NCBI GenBank assembly: GCA_917880885.1
Contig: OU862915.1
Coordinates: 40,308,676 to 40,372,675, forward strand
Direction: 5' to 3'
Length of the DNA stretch: 64,000 nt
From: Limnephilus marmoratus
Taxonomy: Eukaryota; Arthropoda; Insecta; Trichoptera; Limnephilidae
Made by a program: the position numbers and the translations under genes. The notes under the pieces were generated by a model. It searched no databases and was not told the origin of the DNA. It saw only the letters and a program-made list of their open reading frames with translations. Each line of letters starts with the position of its first letter. Within the stretch, counting starts at the first letter, position 1. Positions 30,230 to 40,696 of the stretch are shown here, in pieces.

Positions 30230-30618
30230 AATTTAGGAGGCGAGTGTGGATACTCCCGCCACGGAAATTAATAATTGGATAAACAACATCCCTGTGCTAT
30301 AAGTCATCCCAAGTGGATCGCTAAGTTTGGTGATGCCTGAGTTCATGGGATGTGGTTTTCAAGGTAGCGGCGGGTGCATTTGCCCACGTACTGCGTAGCG
30401 AGCTGGAAAGGACTAGTTGAGGGAGACCATTTAACCTCTCCAGCAGGAATCTCTCGACCCATTGCCTCGCATCGCAGTGGGAGGGAAAGGTTCATCCGTC
30501 CATTTCTCTTGGACACACTAACCCAGAGAGTCCTAACCACCTATCATAACTTTTTCCTTCCACTATTTCCTTTCCCTAAAATGACAATTCACATAGCATC
30601 TCCAAAGACAATTTGTAA
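30230..30618 (+). mobile_element. Family B repeat, copy 5
   Basis: The order is AGGAGGCGAGTGTGGATACT, GGATCGCTAAGTTTGGTGAT, CTCTCGACCCATTGCCTCGC, then the CACATAGCATCTCCAAAGAC end. The 3' hairpin is missing. It is nested in the hAT element. Confidence 0.7.
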
Positions 30619-30629
30619 TAGTTACCCAA

Positions 30630-31035
30630 AAATGACAGTGGATGAGTTTGTGTATTCGGGAAGTATGTTAACGAGAGATGGGAAGGCTGATAGATATATT
30701 GAAAGAAGGGTAAATGCAGGTAACTCCGCATTTATGGAGGACTGAACGCCGTTGGCGCTAACAAAAAACTGTCGAAAGAAGCGAAGCTTAGCTGTCCACA
30801 ATGGAGTGCTGGTACCAACCCTGATATATGACAGTGAAGCATGAAACTGGCAGAGGAAGGACTAAATACTATATAATTGAGATCCCTGCGGCGTATGTGT
30901 CGTAAAGCCATGTATGATAGTGTAAGAAAAATATGAAAAGATTGCAATGCTGATGCAAGCGCAATAAGAAAGATTAAGAAAGGGATGCTTAGATGGTTTA
31001 GACATGTAGAGCGAATGATTGAAGAAAGATTTTCT
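30630..31035 (+). pseudogene. RTE-like RT remnant 2
   Basis: MTVDEFVYSGSMLTRDGK and ADRYIERRVNAGNSA are followed, in other frames, by the RSLAVHNGVLVPTLIYDSEA and KGMLRWFRHVERMIEE blocks, the usual order for insect RTE-like RT ends. It has several stops and frameshifts. It is paralogous to 24790-25395. Confidence 0.7.
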
Positions 31036-31115
31036 TATACATATTTAGGGGGGCCAAGGGGGGGGGGGGAGCGCGCCACCCGCGCCCCCCCTCTGTATCC
31101 GCCACTGCATCTCTA

Positions 31116-31622
31116 TTAGGAAGAAGATAGGAAAGAGTAAGTTCAGAAAGGATTTTACTATTTAGATCAAGTAATTTTACATTTTTTTAAACTTTAACTT
31201 CACATAGTTAAACCATTTGCTACGTTTTGAATCATGGACGATGGTCTCTCACCAGGACGTTATTGAGCGGAACTTCACTGCGTTGTCGAAAATTATGTTC
31301 GAAATATTCAACAATCTTAGCATCATGTCAATTAAACAACTCCATTCTAAACTGCACTTATTTACATTTGTAAATACAAGACACAAAAAATAATAACTAT
31401 AACGTATATTAGTTACACTAGATCTCAGAGTAAAAAACGTATGCAACAAGTAACTACACATTTGGATAAAAAATACTGGACTTTGGACTTCTTGTACTGT
31501 AGCACTAAGCTAACTAAGCTCTAAAATAACATGTCACTTTGATTGAAAAATCACAAAAATATTGTAACGTTTAAAACTCAATTAAAAAAAAACTGGACAC
31601 AAAACACAGGGAGATCAATACT
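31116..31622. other. No feature recognised
   Basis: This lies between a hAT target duplication and a SINE. Nothing could be supported. Confidence 0.3.
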
Positions 31623-32031
31623 GGACCTCCGTAGTCCAGTGGGTAAGACTCTTGACTTACAATCCGGATGTCGCGGGTTCGAACCCGGCATGCGCAAATA
31701 AATTTTATTTGATTAATTTGTGTTATTTCACAATTAATTCATTTAAAATAATATATAGTATATTTGCGGCATGTTCCAGAGTGGAAGATACTATCAGTAT
31801 CGCCCTGGTGTAAGACCACCACTCAGAATTGAAACGTTGCTTGAAAATGGCTTTAGCCGTGTTTGGTGACCAGATCTGAATAGCCAGGTACTTCCCAACC
31901 TTTCTCTTCCCCACCTCTTTCCCTTCCCCACTACCTTCAGCCTCACAACATACCCCGATGGGGATGCCATAGTCTCACTGGCTCCAGACGGGAGCAGTTG
32001 AGATTCTTGCGCGGTATTCACTGTAAAAAAA
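31623..32031 (+). mobile_element. Family A tRNA-derived SINE, copy 4 (best preserved)
   Basis: The head GGACCTCCGTAGTCCAGTGG has a clear A box and the B box is CGGGTTCGAACCCGG. The body has GCCCTGGTGTAAGACCACCA, GGTGACCAGATCTGAATAGC and CCCCGATGGGGATGCC. It ends GACGGGAGCAGTTGAG then an A-run. The length of about 409 bp is taken as family full length. Confidence 0.85.
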
Positions 32032-32496
32032 ATAACTAGATCAGAAATAGAAAACATACTGACTGAGACCGAAACCACTCTACTACCCAAAAAAAAACTT
32101 TGTAATATATTTCATAATTATGTTGAAAAAAACACTACATGATATGTTTATAATTACTTCGCATTATTCATACTATTATATTTTAATATGGGAATGAAAT
32201 TCTCAGCACGGGATATCCCAGTGAGGGTATCATTATCTCAATTTGTTTAAAAAAAGGAGGATAATAAAATATTTATTATTATTATTATGTTATGCTCAAT
32301 AATGTGAAGCGCTGAAAGGCGCGGCGGAAGGAAAATGGAAGAGGAAGGAGAAGTTTGGGAACGATTCTACTCCAATTAGCGATCTTAACTAGGTCAATGC
32401 TGAGAGGATCTTTCAATCTGTCACTAATTGGAAATAAACAACAAGTTTACGCTGGATGCTTTGTGGAAGACAGATATCAAAATTCAAAAAAGATGT

Positions 32497-32884
32497 GAAC
32501 CATCCCGTGACAAAATATACCCGATAAAATATCCTCCGACAAAATATCCTCCGACAAAATATCCCATGGACAAAACGACCCCATAAATATCTACTAAAAC
32601 TTAACCTAATCTAATCTAACCTAACCCAACCTAACAAAAAATGGGACAAAATAACACAGACATCCTGTAAAGACAATAAATTGTTATTCAGAAATAGTAA
32701 AATGGGATAATAATAAAACAGAATACAATATTTTATTGCCTTTTCAGGTAGGTGTCTGTATTATTTTATTGTCTTTACAGGTAGGTGTCTGTATTATTTT
32801 TGTCCAAATTTTTTGTTTGATTAGGTTAGGTTAGGTTTTAGTATATGTTTTGTCGGGGATATTTTGTCGCGGGATGAAAAGTCC
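32497..32884. mobile_element. Foldback MITE, GACAAAATATCC family, copy 2, with (TTAGG)3
   Basis: The left side has GACAAAATATCCTCC repeated and the right end has GATATTTTGTCGCGGGATGA. The inner arms carry CCTAA-type repeats at about 32601-32635 and (TTAGG)3 at 32821-32835. The block ACAGGTAGGTGTCTGTATTA occurs twice (32743 and 32777), an internal duplication absent from copy 1. Confidence 0.75.
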
Positions 32885-34289
32885 GTATACTACAACTACC
32901 CTACTTGGTGTAGAGAAGCAAATATGTTTATTATTAATAAATCCAAAGTGTATACGCAGGTTTAACAATGAGGCACAATATTAAAAAATTACGTCTATTT
33001 CGAAAATATAAATAAAATCAGACCGTTGCAACCCGTAGAACATGAAAACATATACCTACATAACATATGCTTTGTTGGTATAATTTATTATCCATGTCTA
33101 CTTCTACAGGATAGTCTTTTCTTCATAACTTCTTACCGTCAAGAAATTGTTAATTGATTGTCAACCAATGAATTCAAAACAAAACCAAGTTCATTAAACC
33201 AGGGTCACTACAATCACTCATAGAAAGACTGACACACAACTTAAATTAGCTTGATTGATAATGATGAACATAAAACTCTCCTTTTCAGACAATCATTTCC
33301 ATAAAATTGCAAACCCTCCACCTTCACAAAAAATAAATGTATAAAAAATGAAGGCAAATAACAACTTAAAGGCTTTTTAAAGTCATTTCATTAAAAAATT
33401 ATAGTCCTAAAGCGTCCTAAATTCTGTAGACTTTAAAAATAATGTCGACTATACTTCTGCCACTAATCTTCTAAAAAAGAAGGGTAAAATAGCAAATGTG
33501 AAATCCCGCAACATCCAGTATTTTTTTATGGTGGGGCCCTTTGCGTGCAAAATATGTTTTTTCAAAAATCCCGTAAAGTATGTATCTCACATACAAACAG
33601 ACACACACACCCCACACCACACAATGCAGGACTTCATATACTGATGTCACTGAAGGCCGTTCAGTTTCAGTTTCATGTTCAGTTTCATGTTGACTGTTTT
33701 TGGTGGTTTCCTCATTCCCGAAGGCAAATGCGGAAGAACTCCAAATTAAAAGGACATGACCGCCTCCTTCACATTTTCAACATAACACAAACAGATACGT
33801 ATGTATATATGACCGTCGGCTGATAGTCCTGATGATGAAGATTGATGTTGATGAAAACAAGCAATTTCAGTAGGATTTTTTAGATGACAATTTTTCCCTA
33901 CCGATGAAAGACAAGACCTCTAAGTCAGGTAATATTTTAAAATACCCACATGCATTAAAAATTGCAAGGCCCAAGTAAGGCCGGTCTATTTAAATAAAGA
34001 ACATTAACTTTAAATTCTGTAAATTTAAATGATTAACCTCTTCAAGGCATGCAAGAATCTAGTATATCAAAAAAGTCTTATCTCCTCCAAGCATAAACTT
34101 TCTAGTAAAAGTTTATTTATCGGAAGTAACCTGCCAAGTACCTGCAAATACATTTTCAATGTCTGTTTGTAAATAATGCAATTTGATCCTAGGAACTCAT
34201 AATAAATTGTACAGCGCCCTTGAATTCATAAAAAAGACTCCCCGAATTTAACATACCAAGTTTTAGAAACAAATGAATGCTTGGATACG
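32885..34289. other. No feature recognised
   Basis: This 1.4-kb AT-rich stretch includes a short duplication at 33660-33690 (TTCAGTTTCATG twice) and an open frame at 33545-33823 without a recognisable motif. Confidence 0.3.
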
Positions 34290-34864
34290 AAATGACCCGG
34301 CGAACTTCGTACCGCCATATTTTTGTTTTGTGTATATTTTTGAAATTCATGAAATACTTGATTTACTATTAAGCCGGCCTCGGCTTCAAACGGGTGGCGT
34401 GCAGTCGCAGACTAAGGAAATGTAACACTTCCAGTTAATTCAAATCGGTTGGATTATCAATAATTCCTTATGTCGAATGTTACACGTTAAGTACTTCATG
34501 AAAAATGAGGCAATATCTTCCGTATACAATACGACTATAAAATGAAATAAAATTACAATTAAATAATTCGACCATAACTATTGTAATGCCTGGTAATGTG
34601 CAATATTTTTCGTTTTTCCTTCTGGAGAGAAAACTAATAGAGCCGATGGTTTGCCGACTCTAGAGTACGCAACGTACAACTAACTACCCAAGCAAAAAAC
34701 ACGGCATTTCAAGGTTTATTCCACACACTTCTAACGATTGGTCTTGGGATTTTTTAATAATAATTGTCATTGCGAATGCAAAGCGCACTGGAAACTGGAC
34801 ACTTTTAAATTCAAAAGGAAAGTCTGTTGGCATTAGTGGTATTCTTGGAATAAGTACATTTTAA

Positions 34865-35160
34865 TTATTATTTTTAATTGTAAAACTAACGTTTTTAAGA
34901 CAAGATTTTTTATGCATAGCACAAAGGGTAACAATTATTTTCAGGTGGAAAAAATATAATAAGCAGTAATTGTTGAATGAAACACTAGCATATATTGAAT
35001 CATTTGGCGGGTACGAGATAAGCCGCCATAGCTCAGTGGTCAGAGCATTCGACCGGCAATCGAGAGGACACGGGTTCAAGTCCCGTTGGCGTCATGTATC
35101 TTTTCTCGGAAGATTTTTCAATGTGGATGAGTGTTTCAGGCTGATAATTATTGCTTATAA
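34865..35160 (+). mobile_element. Element F copy 3, inserted in Helitron helicase
   Basis: It is flanked by a direct repeat of about 13 bp (TAAGTACATTTTA) at both edges, so a staggered target cut is implied. It keeps the left arm (AGCACAAAGGGTAACAATTA) and the tRNA-like unit, and stops shortly after AGGCTGATAATTATTGC. The right arm is missing. Long target duplication and one-sided truncation look more like retroposition than cut-and-paste. Confidence 0.75.
35022..35094 (+). tRNA. tRNA-like unit in element F, copy 3 (best cloverleaf)
   Basis: The acceptor has one mismatch. The D arm is GCTC/GAGC, the anticodon arm TTCGA-CCGGCAA-TCGAG (five pairs including one G-T), the variable loop AGGAC, and the T arm ACGGG-TTCAAGT-CCCGT. 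The anticodon reads GGC (alanine) in this register, with C instead of the usual U at position 33. That argues against a decoding tRNA. Confidence 0.6.
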
Positions 35161-36069
35161 GTACATTTTAGTAGCATCAATCAAATTTTTAACATTTAAC
35201 AGCGAGTCTTGTCCCTTGCACAATTTTGGCTGATTCAGATGCATAACATAATTATCACAGAGCCAACCTTGAGTTGTAATTTGTGTGGCGGTAATCCTGG
35301 CAAATCCAATGAATTTAGGAATTCAGTAAGATGATGAGTTCTCCATTTGGATCGATAATGAAATCGATCGACTGAAATGAATGCATCTGTCTTGACACTG
35401 AAATTTTATATTTAAATCTTCTACGTCCTTATTTTTCGCTGCCAAAATGATTCGTTCGCTCAACCAAGCATGGTTTTTATAATTCACACCAATATTTGGG
35501 AACACTTTCGATATTAATTCTTCCTTTGACGTAGTGAATTGATAAAAAAATCGGTGGAAACGAAATGAGGCCAGTAGAAGTGTCAACAAGAATTTTCGCA
35601 TTGCCAATATCTACTAATGCATTTGCAAACGCTTCCGCCGATATGTCATTTTGTAACGCCACTCGCATATTCATTGTTAACATCGCGAATCGCATCTTGA
35701 GATTTTTCACGTAAATTTGATGCCTTTAAGCAAACATTAATTCCTCAGCAGCTGTTGATCTGGGTATAACTGGCAGCGTTTGGCGAAAATCTCCGGCCAG
35801 AAGAACCATCGCGCCTCCGAAGAGGTTCTTTGCAACGCAAATCCCTTAATTTTCGATCGAATGCCTCTAATGCTCGTTTGTGCGCCATTGTACACTCATC
35901 CCAAATTATTAATTTAAAATTTTATAGCACACAGGCTTCTCGATATGTTGCGCACCATTCACAATTGTTCATTTGTAGAAATTTGAATGAAGTTGGTCCA
36001 CGAACATTAACTAATAACAAACGCAAGTAAAAACATTCGTCATTTAAAAAAAAATAAATCAAGGCAATA

Positions 36070-36235
36070 TTAGCGAAACTCAATCGAAAATCTGAAGACA
36101 GAAAAATCAGAAAAAAGATATTGACACCTCTGGGACTGGAACATAGGACCTTCTGCTTTCGTGGCAACAACTCTACCAACTGAGCTAAGGTGCCTATATC
36201 CAATTCGGTCATTTTTAACTGTATCATACTTTGGC
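36070..36235 (-). mobile_element. Family E tRNA-derived repeat, copy 1
   Basis: A 73-nt tRNA-like head (36122-36194, minus strand) is followed by CAATATCTTTTTTCTGATTT and TTCAGATTTTCGATTGAG. The same combination forms both arms of the palindrome at 41738-42037. Confidence 0.65.
36122..36194 (-). tRNA. tRNA-like head of family E (pseudo)
   Basis: The acceptor is GGCACCT/AGGTGTC (one G-U), the A box TAGCTCAGTTGG and the B box ATGTTCCAGTCCC. The anticodon loop CACGAAA gives CGA. The T stem is weak. It is more likely a SINE head than a gene because the flanking body is repeated elsewhere. Confidence 0.5.
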
Positions 36236-36649
36236 TAAGAACTATCAACAATATCTTCATTTGGTGACCCGACATTTGATCCGGCGACATTTGATCCGGC
36301 GACAGTTGGTCCGGCGACATTTGATCCGGCCGACATTTGATCCGGCGGACAGTTGATCCGGCGGACATTTGATCCGGCGACAATTGATCCAGCCTGATCC
36401 TTTAGAAGATTTTTTTTCAAGTAAGTATGTAAAGAGGATATACGGCCGTACAACCAAAGTCGATGTACTTATATCTGAAGGCATCTTGAGTGAAAATCCG
36501 CTGAAAAAATATTTTTACTAACAATAATTTCGACTCTCCGAAGAAGCATGCGGCAATACAAAATACGACATACTTATACGTGCAGTCAGTTTAACAAAAA
36601 ACGTAAAAGATTCCTACTTGCGTATAACTTTTTTAATCTGAAAATTACA

Positions 36650-36800
36650 CTAGAGTCCCAACTGCTCTCAACCGTCTCGAGCCAGTGAGTGCCAATGGCA
36701 TCCCCAATTTTGCTATGGTGTGATACTGAGGGTAGTGGGGAGGGGAACGAGATGTGGAAAAAGTACCTGGCTATTCAGATCTAGTCTCGTCATTTCAAGT
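36650..36800 (-). mobile_element. Family A SINE, 3' fragment (copy 5)
   Basis: Plus-strand GTCCCAACTGCTCTCAACCG and GTACCTGGCTATTCAGATCT are the complement of the family-A tail. Its outer half belongs to the left palindrome arm. Confidence 0.7.
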
Positions 36801-36904
36801 AATCCGACTAAACCTACATATACTGTACACCAGCGAACAAATTACAAAAATCATATGATTTTAATTTTTTAATATTTTGATTTTTTAGAACTTTTATCAA
36901 AACA

Positions 36905-37085
36905 CAAGAGTCCCAACTGCTCCCAACCGTCTGGAGCACGTGAGACTATGGTATTCCTAATTTTGATTTGTTGTAAGGCTGAAGATAGTGGGGAGGAGAA
37001 GGATATGTGAAAATTTTTCCTGGCTATTCAGATCTAGTCACCAAACACGCCTAAAGCCATTTCAAGTAACGTTTCAATTCTGAAT
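36905..37085 (-). mobile_element. Family A SINE, 3' fragment (copy 6)
   Basis: GAGTCCCAACTGCTCCCAAC through CTGGCTATTCAGATCTAGTC to AACGTTTCAATTCTGAATG. It is a separate insertion close to copy 5, in the same orientation. Confidence 0.75.
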
Positions 37086-37132
37086 GAACGAATAGCAAAA
37101 TACGAAATTCTTATATGTGCAACATCTACTTA

Positions 37133-37592
37133 AGATTTGGGAGGCGGATATGTTTACCGTCGCCCCGGGAACCATTTATTGGATAACCAACATTCCTGCC
37201 ATAGGTCATCCCAAGTGGTTCGCTACGTTTAGTGAATTAACAGGGGTGCTTGGGTTCTTGGAGTGAGGTTTGTCTAGGTCTTTGTGGCAAATGTTTTTCC
37301 TCATCTACTGCGTGGCGGTCCGGATCGAGAGAGGCTGCTTGAGGAAGACAATCTAGATCTCTCCAGCCGGACTCTCTCGACCCATCACCTTGCACCGGAG
37401 TGGGGGAGGTGGATTCATACGTCTCTCACTCTTGGAAACATTGAGCCTAGGATTCCTCTACCCACCCCTAATAAATTTTTCTTTCTCAGAACTTCCTCTC
37501 CTTCCTTTTATTAAAAAGACCCTCCACACAGCGTCCCCAAAGATGAAATAGACCCTGAGTGATTTTTTTCCCTCAGGGCCTCATACGTGGAG
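37133..37592 (+). mobile_element. Family B repeat, copy 6
   Basis: This full-length type copy has the head GGGAGGCGGATATGTTTACC, CCATTTATTGGATAACCAAC, then TCTCTCGACCCATCACCTTG and the 3' CTCCACACAGCGTCCCCAAA. The distal hairpin arm survives (CCCTCAGGGCCTC), while the proximal arm is altered (CCCTGAGTGA). Confidence 0.8.
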
Positions 37593-37611
37593 CTATTGTT
37601 AAATTTAAAAA

Positions 37612-37795
37612 ATGCAGTGTATGGTGACTAGATCTGAATAGCCAGGTAAATTTTCAAACCACGGTTTGTTAATGTCTTATCTTATGTTAACCCGGTTACC
37701 AAACGTAGCGAACCACTACGAACCGCATAACAAAATTGGGGATGCCACTGGCACTCACTGGCTCGAGACGGTTGAGAGCAGTTGGGACTAGATAA
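37612..37795 (+). mobile_element. Family A SINE, 3' part interrupted (copy 7)
   Basis: GGTGACTAGATCTGAATAGC and CAGGTAAATTTTC are separated by about 70 bp from AATTGGGGATGCCACTGGCA and GGTTGAGAGCAGTTGGGACT. The interruption contains a short family-B string (TACCAAACGTAGCGAACCAC). The 3' half is the inner end of the right palindrome arm. Confidence 0.6.
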
Positions 37796-38179
37796 AAAAG
37801 TTATGCGCAAGTAGGAATCTTTTACGGTTTTTTTGTTAAACTGACTGCACGTATAAGTATGTCGTATTTTGTATTGCCGCATGCTTCTTCGGAGAGTCGA
37901 AATTATTGTTAGTAAAAATATTTTTTCAGCAGATTTTCACTCAAGATGCCTTCAGATATAAGTACATCGACTTTGCTTGTACGGCCGTACATCCTCTTTA
38001 CATACTTACTTGAAGAAAAAATCTTCTAAAGGATCAGGCCGGATCAATTGTCGCCGGATCAAATGTCCGCCGGATCAACTGTCCGCCAGATCAAATGTCG
38101 GCCTCATCAAATGTCGGCCGGATCAAATATCGCCGGATCAACTGTCGCCGGACCAAATGTCGCGGGATCAACTGTCATG

Positions 38180-39065
38180 AAACCCTTCATTTTCTTAATG
38201 CACATATTGTTAACCGAATTAGAAATGAACATTGATAACACTTGTGCTGTCCGTAATTCCATTATCAGCTGTGGCCACAATCTAAACATCTTTTTTAATT
38301 TTTTGCATTGATACATACCAATGATTCACAATTTGGGATGCGGGTATGGGTACCGCTGCCCCAGGAACCATTTATTGGATAACCAACGCCTCTGCCATAT
38401 GTCACCCCAAGTGGTTCGCTACGTTTGGTGACTTAATAGGGGTGTCCGGGTTCATGGAGTGAGGTTTGTCCAGGTCTTGGCGGCGGATGCATCTGCCCAC
38501 CTGCTGCTTGGAAGGCCGGATTGAGAGAGACTGGTTAAGGGAGGTCTTTTGACCTTTCCAGCCGGACTCTCTCGACCTATCGCCTTGCACCGCAGTTGGA
38601 GGGATGGATTCATACGTATGTAACTCCTGAGAACACTGACCCCCAGATTTCTATCCACTCCTCATACCCTTTTCCTTCCCACGACTTCCTCTCCTTCCTT
38701 TCCATTAAAGGAACCTCCACACAGCATCTCCAAAGAAGACATAGGCCCTGAGGGCAATTATCTTCCTCAGGGTCTCCCGTATGGAGCTAATGCAAAAAAA
38801 AAAAAATCCAGTCGCTTGATTGTGCATCTTGTCAAAAAATGATATCACACTCTTCTATCTCATTCACTCAATCACTTTTCACATTTTATGAGATTAAAAA
38901 AAAAAATTCAGTTTGATTTTTTAAAAAATTTTCTTTCATAGAAACCTTTTCGTGACAATAACGAACACGACAAAAAAAGAATTATACAATTTGGTGCAGT
39001 CGTTTGGAAGTTATGTGCGTACATACATTTCGGCGATTCATTTTTATTTATAGAAAGTATTTTAT
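38180..39065 (-). mobile_element. Helitron-associated block with captured family B, copy 1
   Basis: Collinear (inverted) with 57945-58690. Shared landmarks are GCTGTGGCCACAATCTAAAC, a family-B copy at the same point, CACTCAATCACTTTTCACAT, the TTGGTGCAGTCGTTTGGAAG block and the end CGGCGATTCATTTTTATTTA. Two copies with the same internal insertion must have been copied after that insertion. The Helitron link comes from the helicase next to the other copy. Confidence 0.65.
38326..38806 (+). mobile_element. Family B repeat, copy 7
   Basis: A full-length, well-preserved copy: head TTGGGATGCGGGTATGGGTA, TCTCTCGACCTATCGCCTTG, and 3' ACATAGGCCCTGAGGGCAAT with CCTCAGGGTCTCCC closing the hairpin, then a 13-A tail at about 38794-38806. 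Confidence 0.85.
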
Positions 39066-40696
39066 TTTATTTATAGAATTTAATTTTATTAAATTCTATT
39101 AATAAAATAAAATGTTAATTTAATAATTAATTTTATTTTATTTACAGAATATAGAGAAGATAAAAATTAAAATGTTTTTTTTTTGCACTATTTTGGAAAT
39201 GAACATGAAGCTTTTCGAAGGCAGCCAAAAGAGGTCCTTTTTATCCACACAAATCATCAAAAGTTTCTAAAATTACACAAGGTTAGAACTACCATTTTAC
39301 TGTGGTAATACCAAGACCAGTGCACAATTTAATATACCAATACCCAGAATTCAACACTTGGGCAATATGTATTCGCACATAGATGTTTGGAATATATCGC
39401 TAACACAATTTAAATATGAAATAATTAACTTATTTATCCATGAACAAGTACTCACTAAGAAAATTCTTTGTTAAATTTATTAAACTACTCGTACATCGAC
39501 AAATTTACTAAACTATCTCTACCTATCTTATTAATGTAATTAAATGAAATGTCTTAGTAAATTAATTGAAATATTATAAACCGTCATAACTTGTAGTATT
39601 ATTTAGTTATTTAAAAAAAAATTATTTAACTTTCTTACCTAAAATATTGAAATCCAAATTGGACAGTTCCAAACTCCTGCAACTTGCAGAGGTACTGAGG
39701 TAACATCGATGTAGCGGTTTGCCACTTCTTTGCGAAACTAAAACTTAGGTTTTATTAGACATGGTTAATGTTGCAATTTTGTAAACCGCTGATCACCTTA
39801 CTTTAACATTTTTGTTGTATGTATTTTTATATCATGTATTTTTTTTTTTATCGTAACTTATCGTTATTATATCTCACTGTACTTGAAATTTTTGTTGCTT
39901 ATACTTTTATTTGATTTATGCACTTTTTTATTTCTATTGTAATTTTATTTATATTATTTCCTTCTCATGTTAAAGATGTACTGACTTTATTTATTTATGT
40001 AAAAACCCTCCAGGCGTATAATAAAACAAATAAATAAATGTAATGGTGATCAGTGAATGACGAATTTAAACAGAAAGTTATATAATAGGGGTAGAGAAGA
40101 ATTACAACGCAAGGTTTTAAGGGTGGAAAAGTAATTTTATATAAGCAATATCAAATACTCTACTATCAGTTCAAAATTCTAATTTTGAACCCCTTTAAGA
40201 ATATTTGTAACATGAATGGAAGACAAAATTCATAATAAATTTTTGTCACGAACTGCTCATTCCAAATTCAAACATTGCCCTGCCAATTTCATAATGAAAA
40301 GGGGAGATAGCTAGATGGTAGCTATCTGTATATTTTAAAACAATTGTTTTGAATAAATCTTTAAAATTAGGTGACAGCGGCGCAGCGTGCCGTGAGTATT
40401 AGCAAATATATATACGAGTACCTACATTCTGAATTGAAAAATGCTATTTACGAAGCATATATTTTTCAGTAATTTTAGTTAGGTTGTTTCGAAATACGTA
40501 TTTTTAAGCATTACAGCTCTTTGCTGTTGTTTTTTACTAGTTATTTCAACACTCCCTAGGACAACTTATTGAATAATATGAAAAATGCAAAATGGAGTAA
40601 TTTCTTATGTTTAAATAATTAACTGAATATTTCGTAAGTGCCACGAATGTTGACATAAATAGCTGAAAAAAGATGCATTCGCTTATACATTTCATT
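39066..40696. other. AT-rich stretch with a possible LINE tail
   Basis: Very AT-rich sequence with a palindromic AATTTTATTAAATTC-like cluster at 39060-39150. At about 39985-40038 a GTAAAAACCCTCCAGGCGTA segment ends in AATAAATAAATG, which may be a non-LTR 3' tail. No ORF is supported. Confidence 0.3.

Larger units (their letters stand above)
29869..31107. mobile_element. hAT element filled with other repeats
   Basis: The left end CAGTGGCAGATACAG is matched by CTGTATCCGCCACTG on the right. The perfect 8-bp duplication CATCTCTA lies at 29861-29868 and 31108-31115. G-runs lie just inside both ends. No transposase is visible; the interior holds an RTE scrap (30082-30226), a family-B copy (30230-30618) and an RTE RT scrap (30630-31035). 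Confidence 0.85.
34578..36035 (-). pseudogene. Helitron Pif1-like helicase, C-terminal part
   Basis: From the N side: NVRGPTSFKFLQMNN, then KLIIWDECTMAHKRALEAFD (Walker B, DE) and a VLLAGDFRQTLPV-type block around 35760, then LTMNMRVALQNDISAEAFA, ELISKVFPNIGVNYKNHAWL and ERIILAAKNKDVEDLN. Element F then interrupts. It resumes with IPLMPTDFPFEFKSVQFPV and SRVGKPSALLVFSPEGKTKN before the stop. In full Helitrons this helicase unwinds DNA during rolling-circle transposition. Stops and frameshifts throughout show it is dead. Confidence 0.85.
34290..36040 (-). mobile_element. Autonomous Helitron relic, C-terminal half
   Basis: The minus strand carries the last third of a Helitron Rep/helicase (to a stop at 34578). 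A GC-richer 3' flank then ends with the hairpin GGCG-GTACGAAGTT-CGCC (34299-34316) and GGGTCAT, where Helitrons normally close near CTAG. Element F is inserted at 34865-35160. The Rep nuclease and helicase N-terminus are missing. Beyond 36040 the sequence changes to a tRNA-type repeat. Confidence 0.8.
36276..38176. mobile_element. Long inverted repeat element with GATCCGGCGACA minisatellite ends
   Basis: Arms of about 450 bp (36276-36725 and 37732-38176) are near-identical in inverse order. Each arm has an outer minisatellite of 15-17-bp units (ATTTGATCCGGCGAC), then about 240 bp of shared unique sequence (CGGCCGTAC, GAAGAAGCATGCGGCAATAC), then a 3' piece of a family-A SINE. The centre holds further A and B copies. 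A diverged relative has its ends at 44199 and 45796. The transposase type is unknown. Confidence 0.7.

Noticed and set aside
32821..32835. True telomere or interstitial telomere block
   Set aside because: Only three TTAGG units, placed inside a foldback MITE.
33545..33823. 92-codon frame
   Set aside because: No recognisable motif; includes CA-rich and duplicated TTCAGTTTCATG sequence.
35922..36383. 153-codon minus-strand frame as a novel protein
   Set aside because: It crosses three unrelated repeats (minisatellite, tRNA-type repeat, Helitron helicase) and is a chance chimera.
36235..38180. Iterated GATCCGGCGACA units considered as a CRISPR array
   Set aside because: Units are contiguous and imperfect with no unique spacers, and they occur as inverted terminal blocks of an element in a eukaryotic genome.
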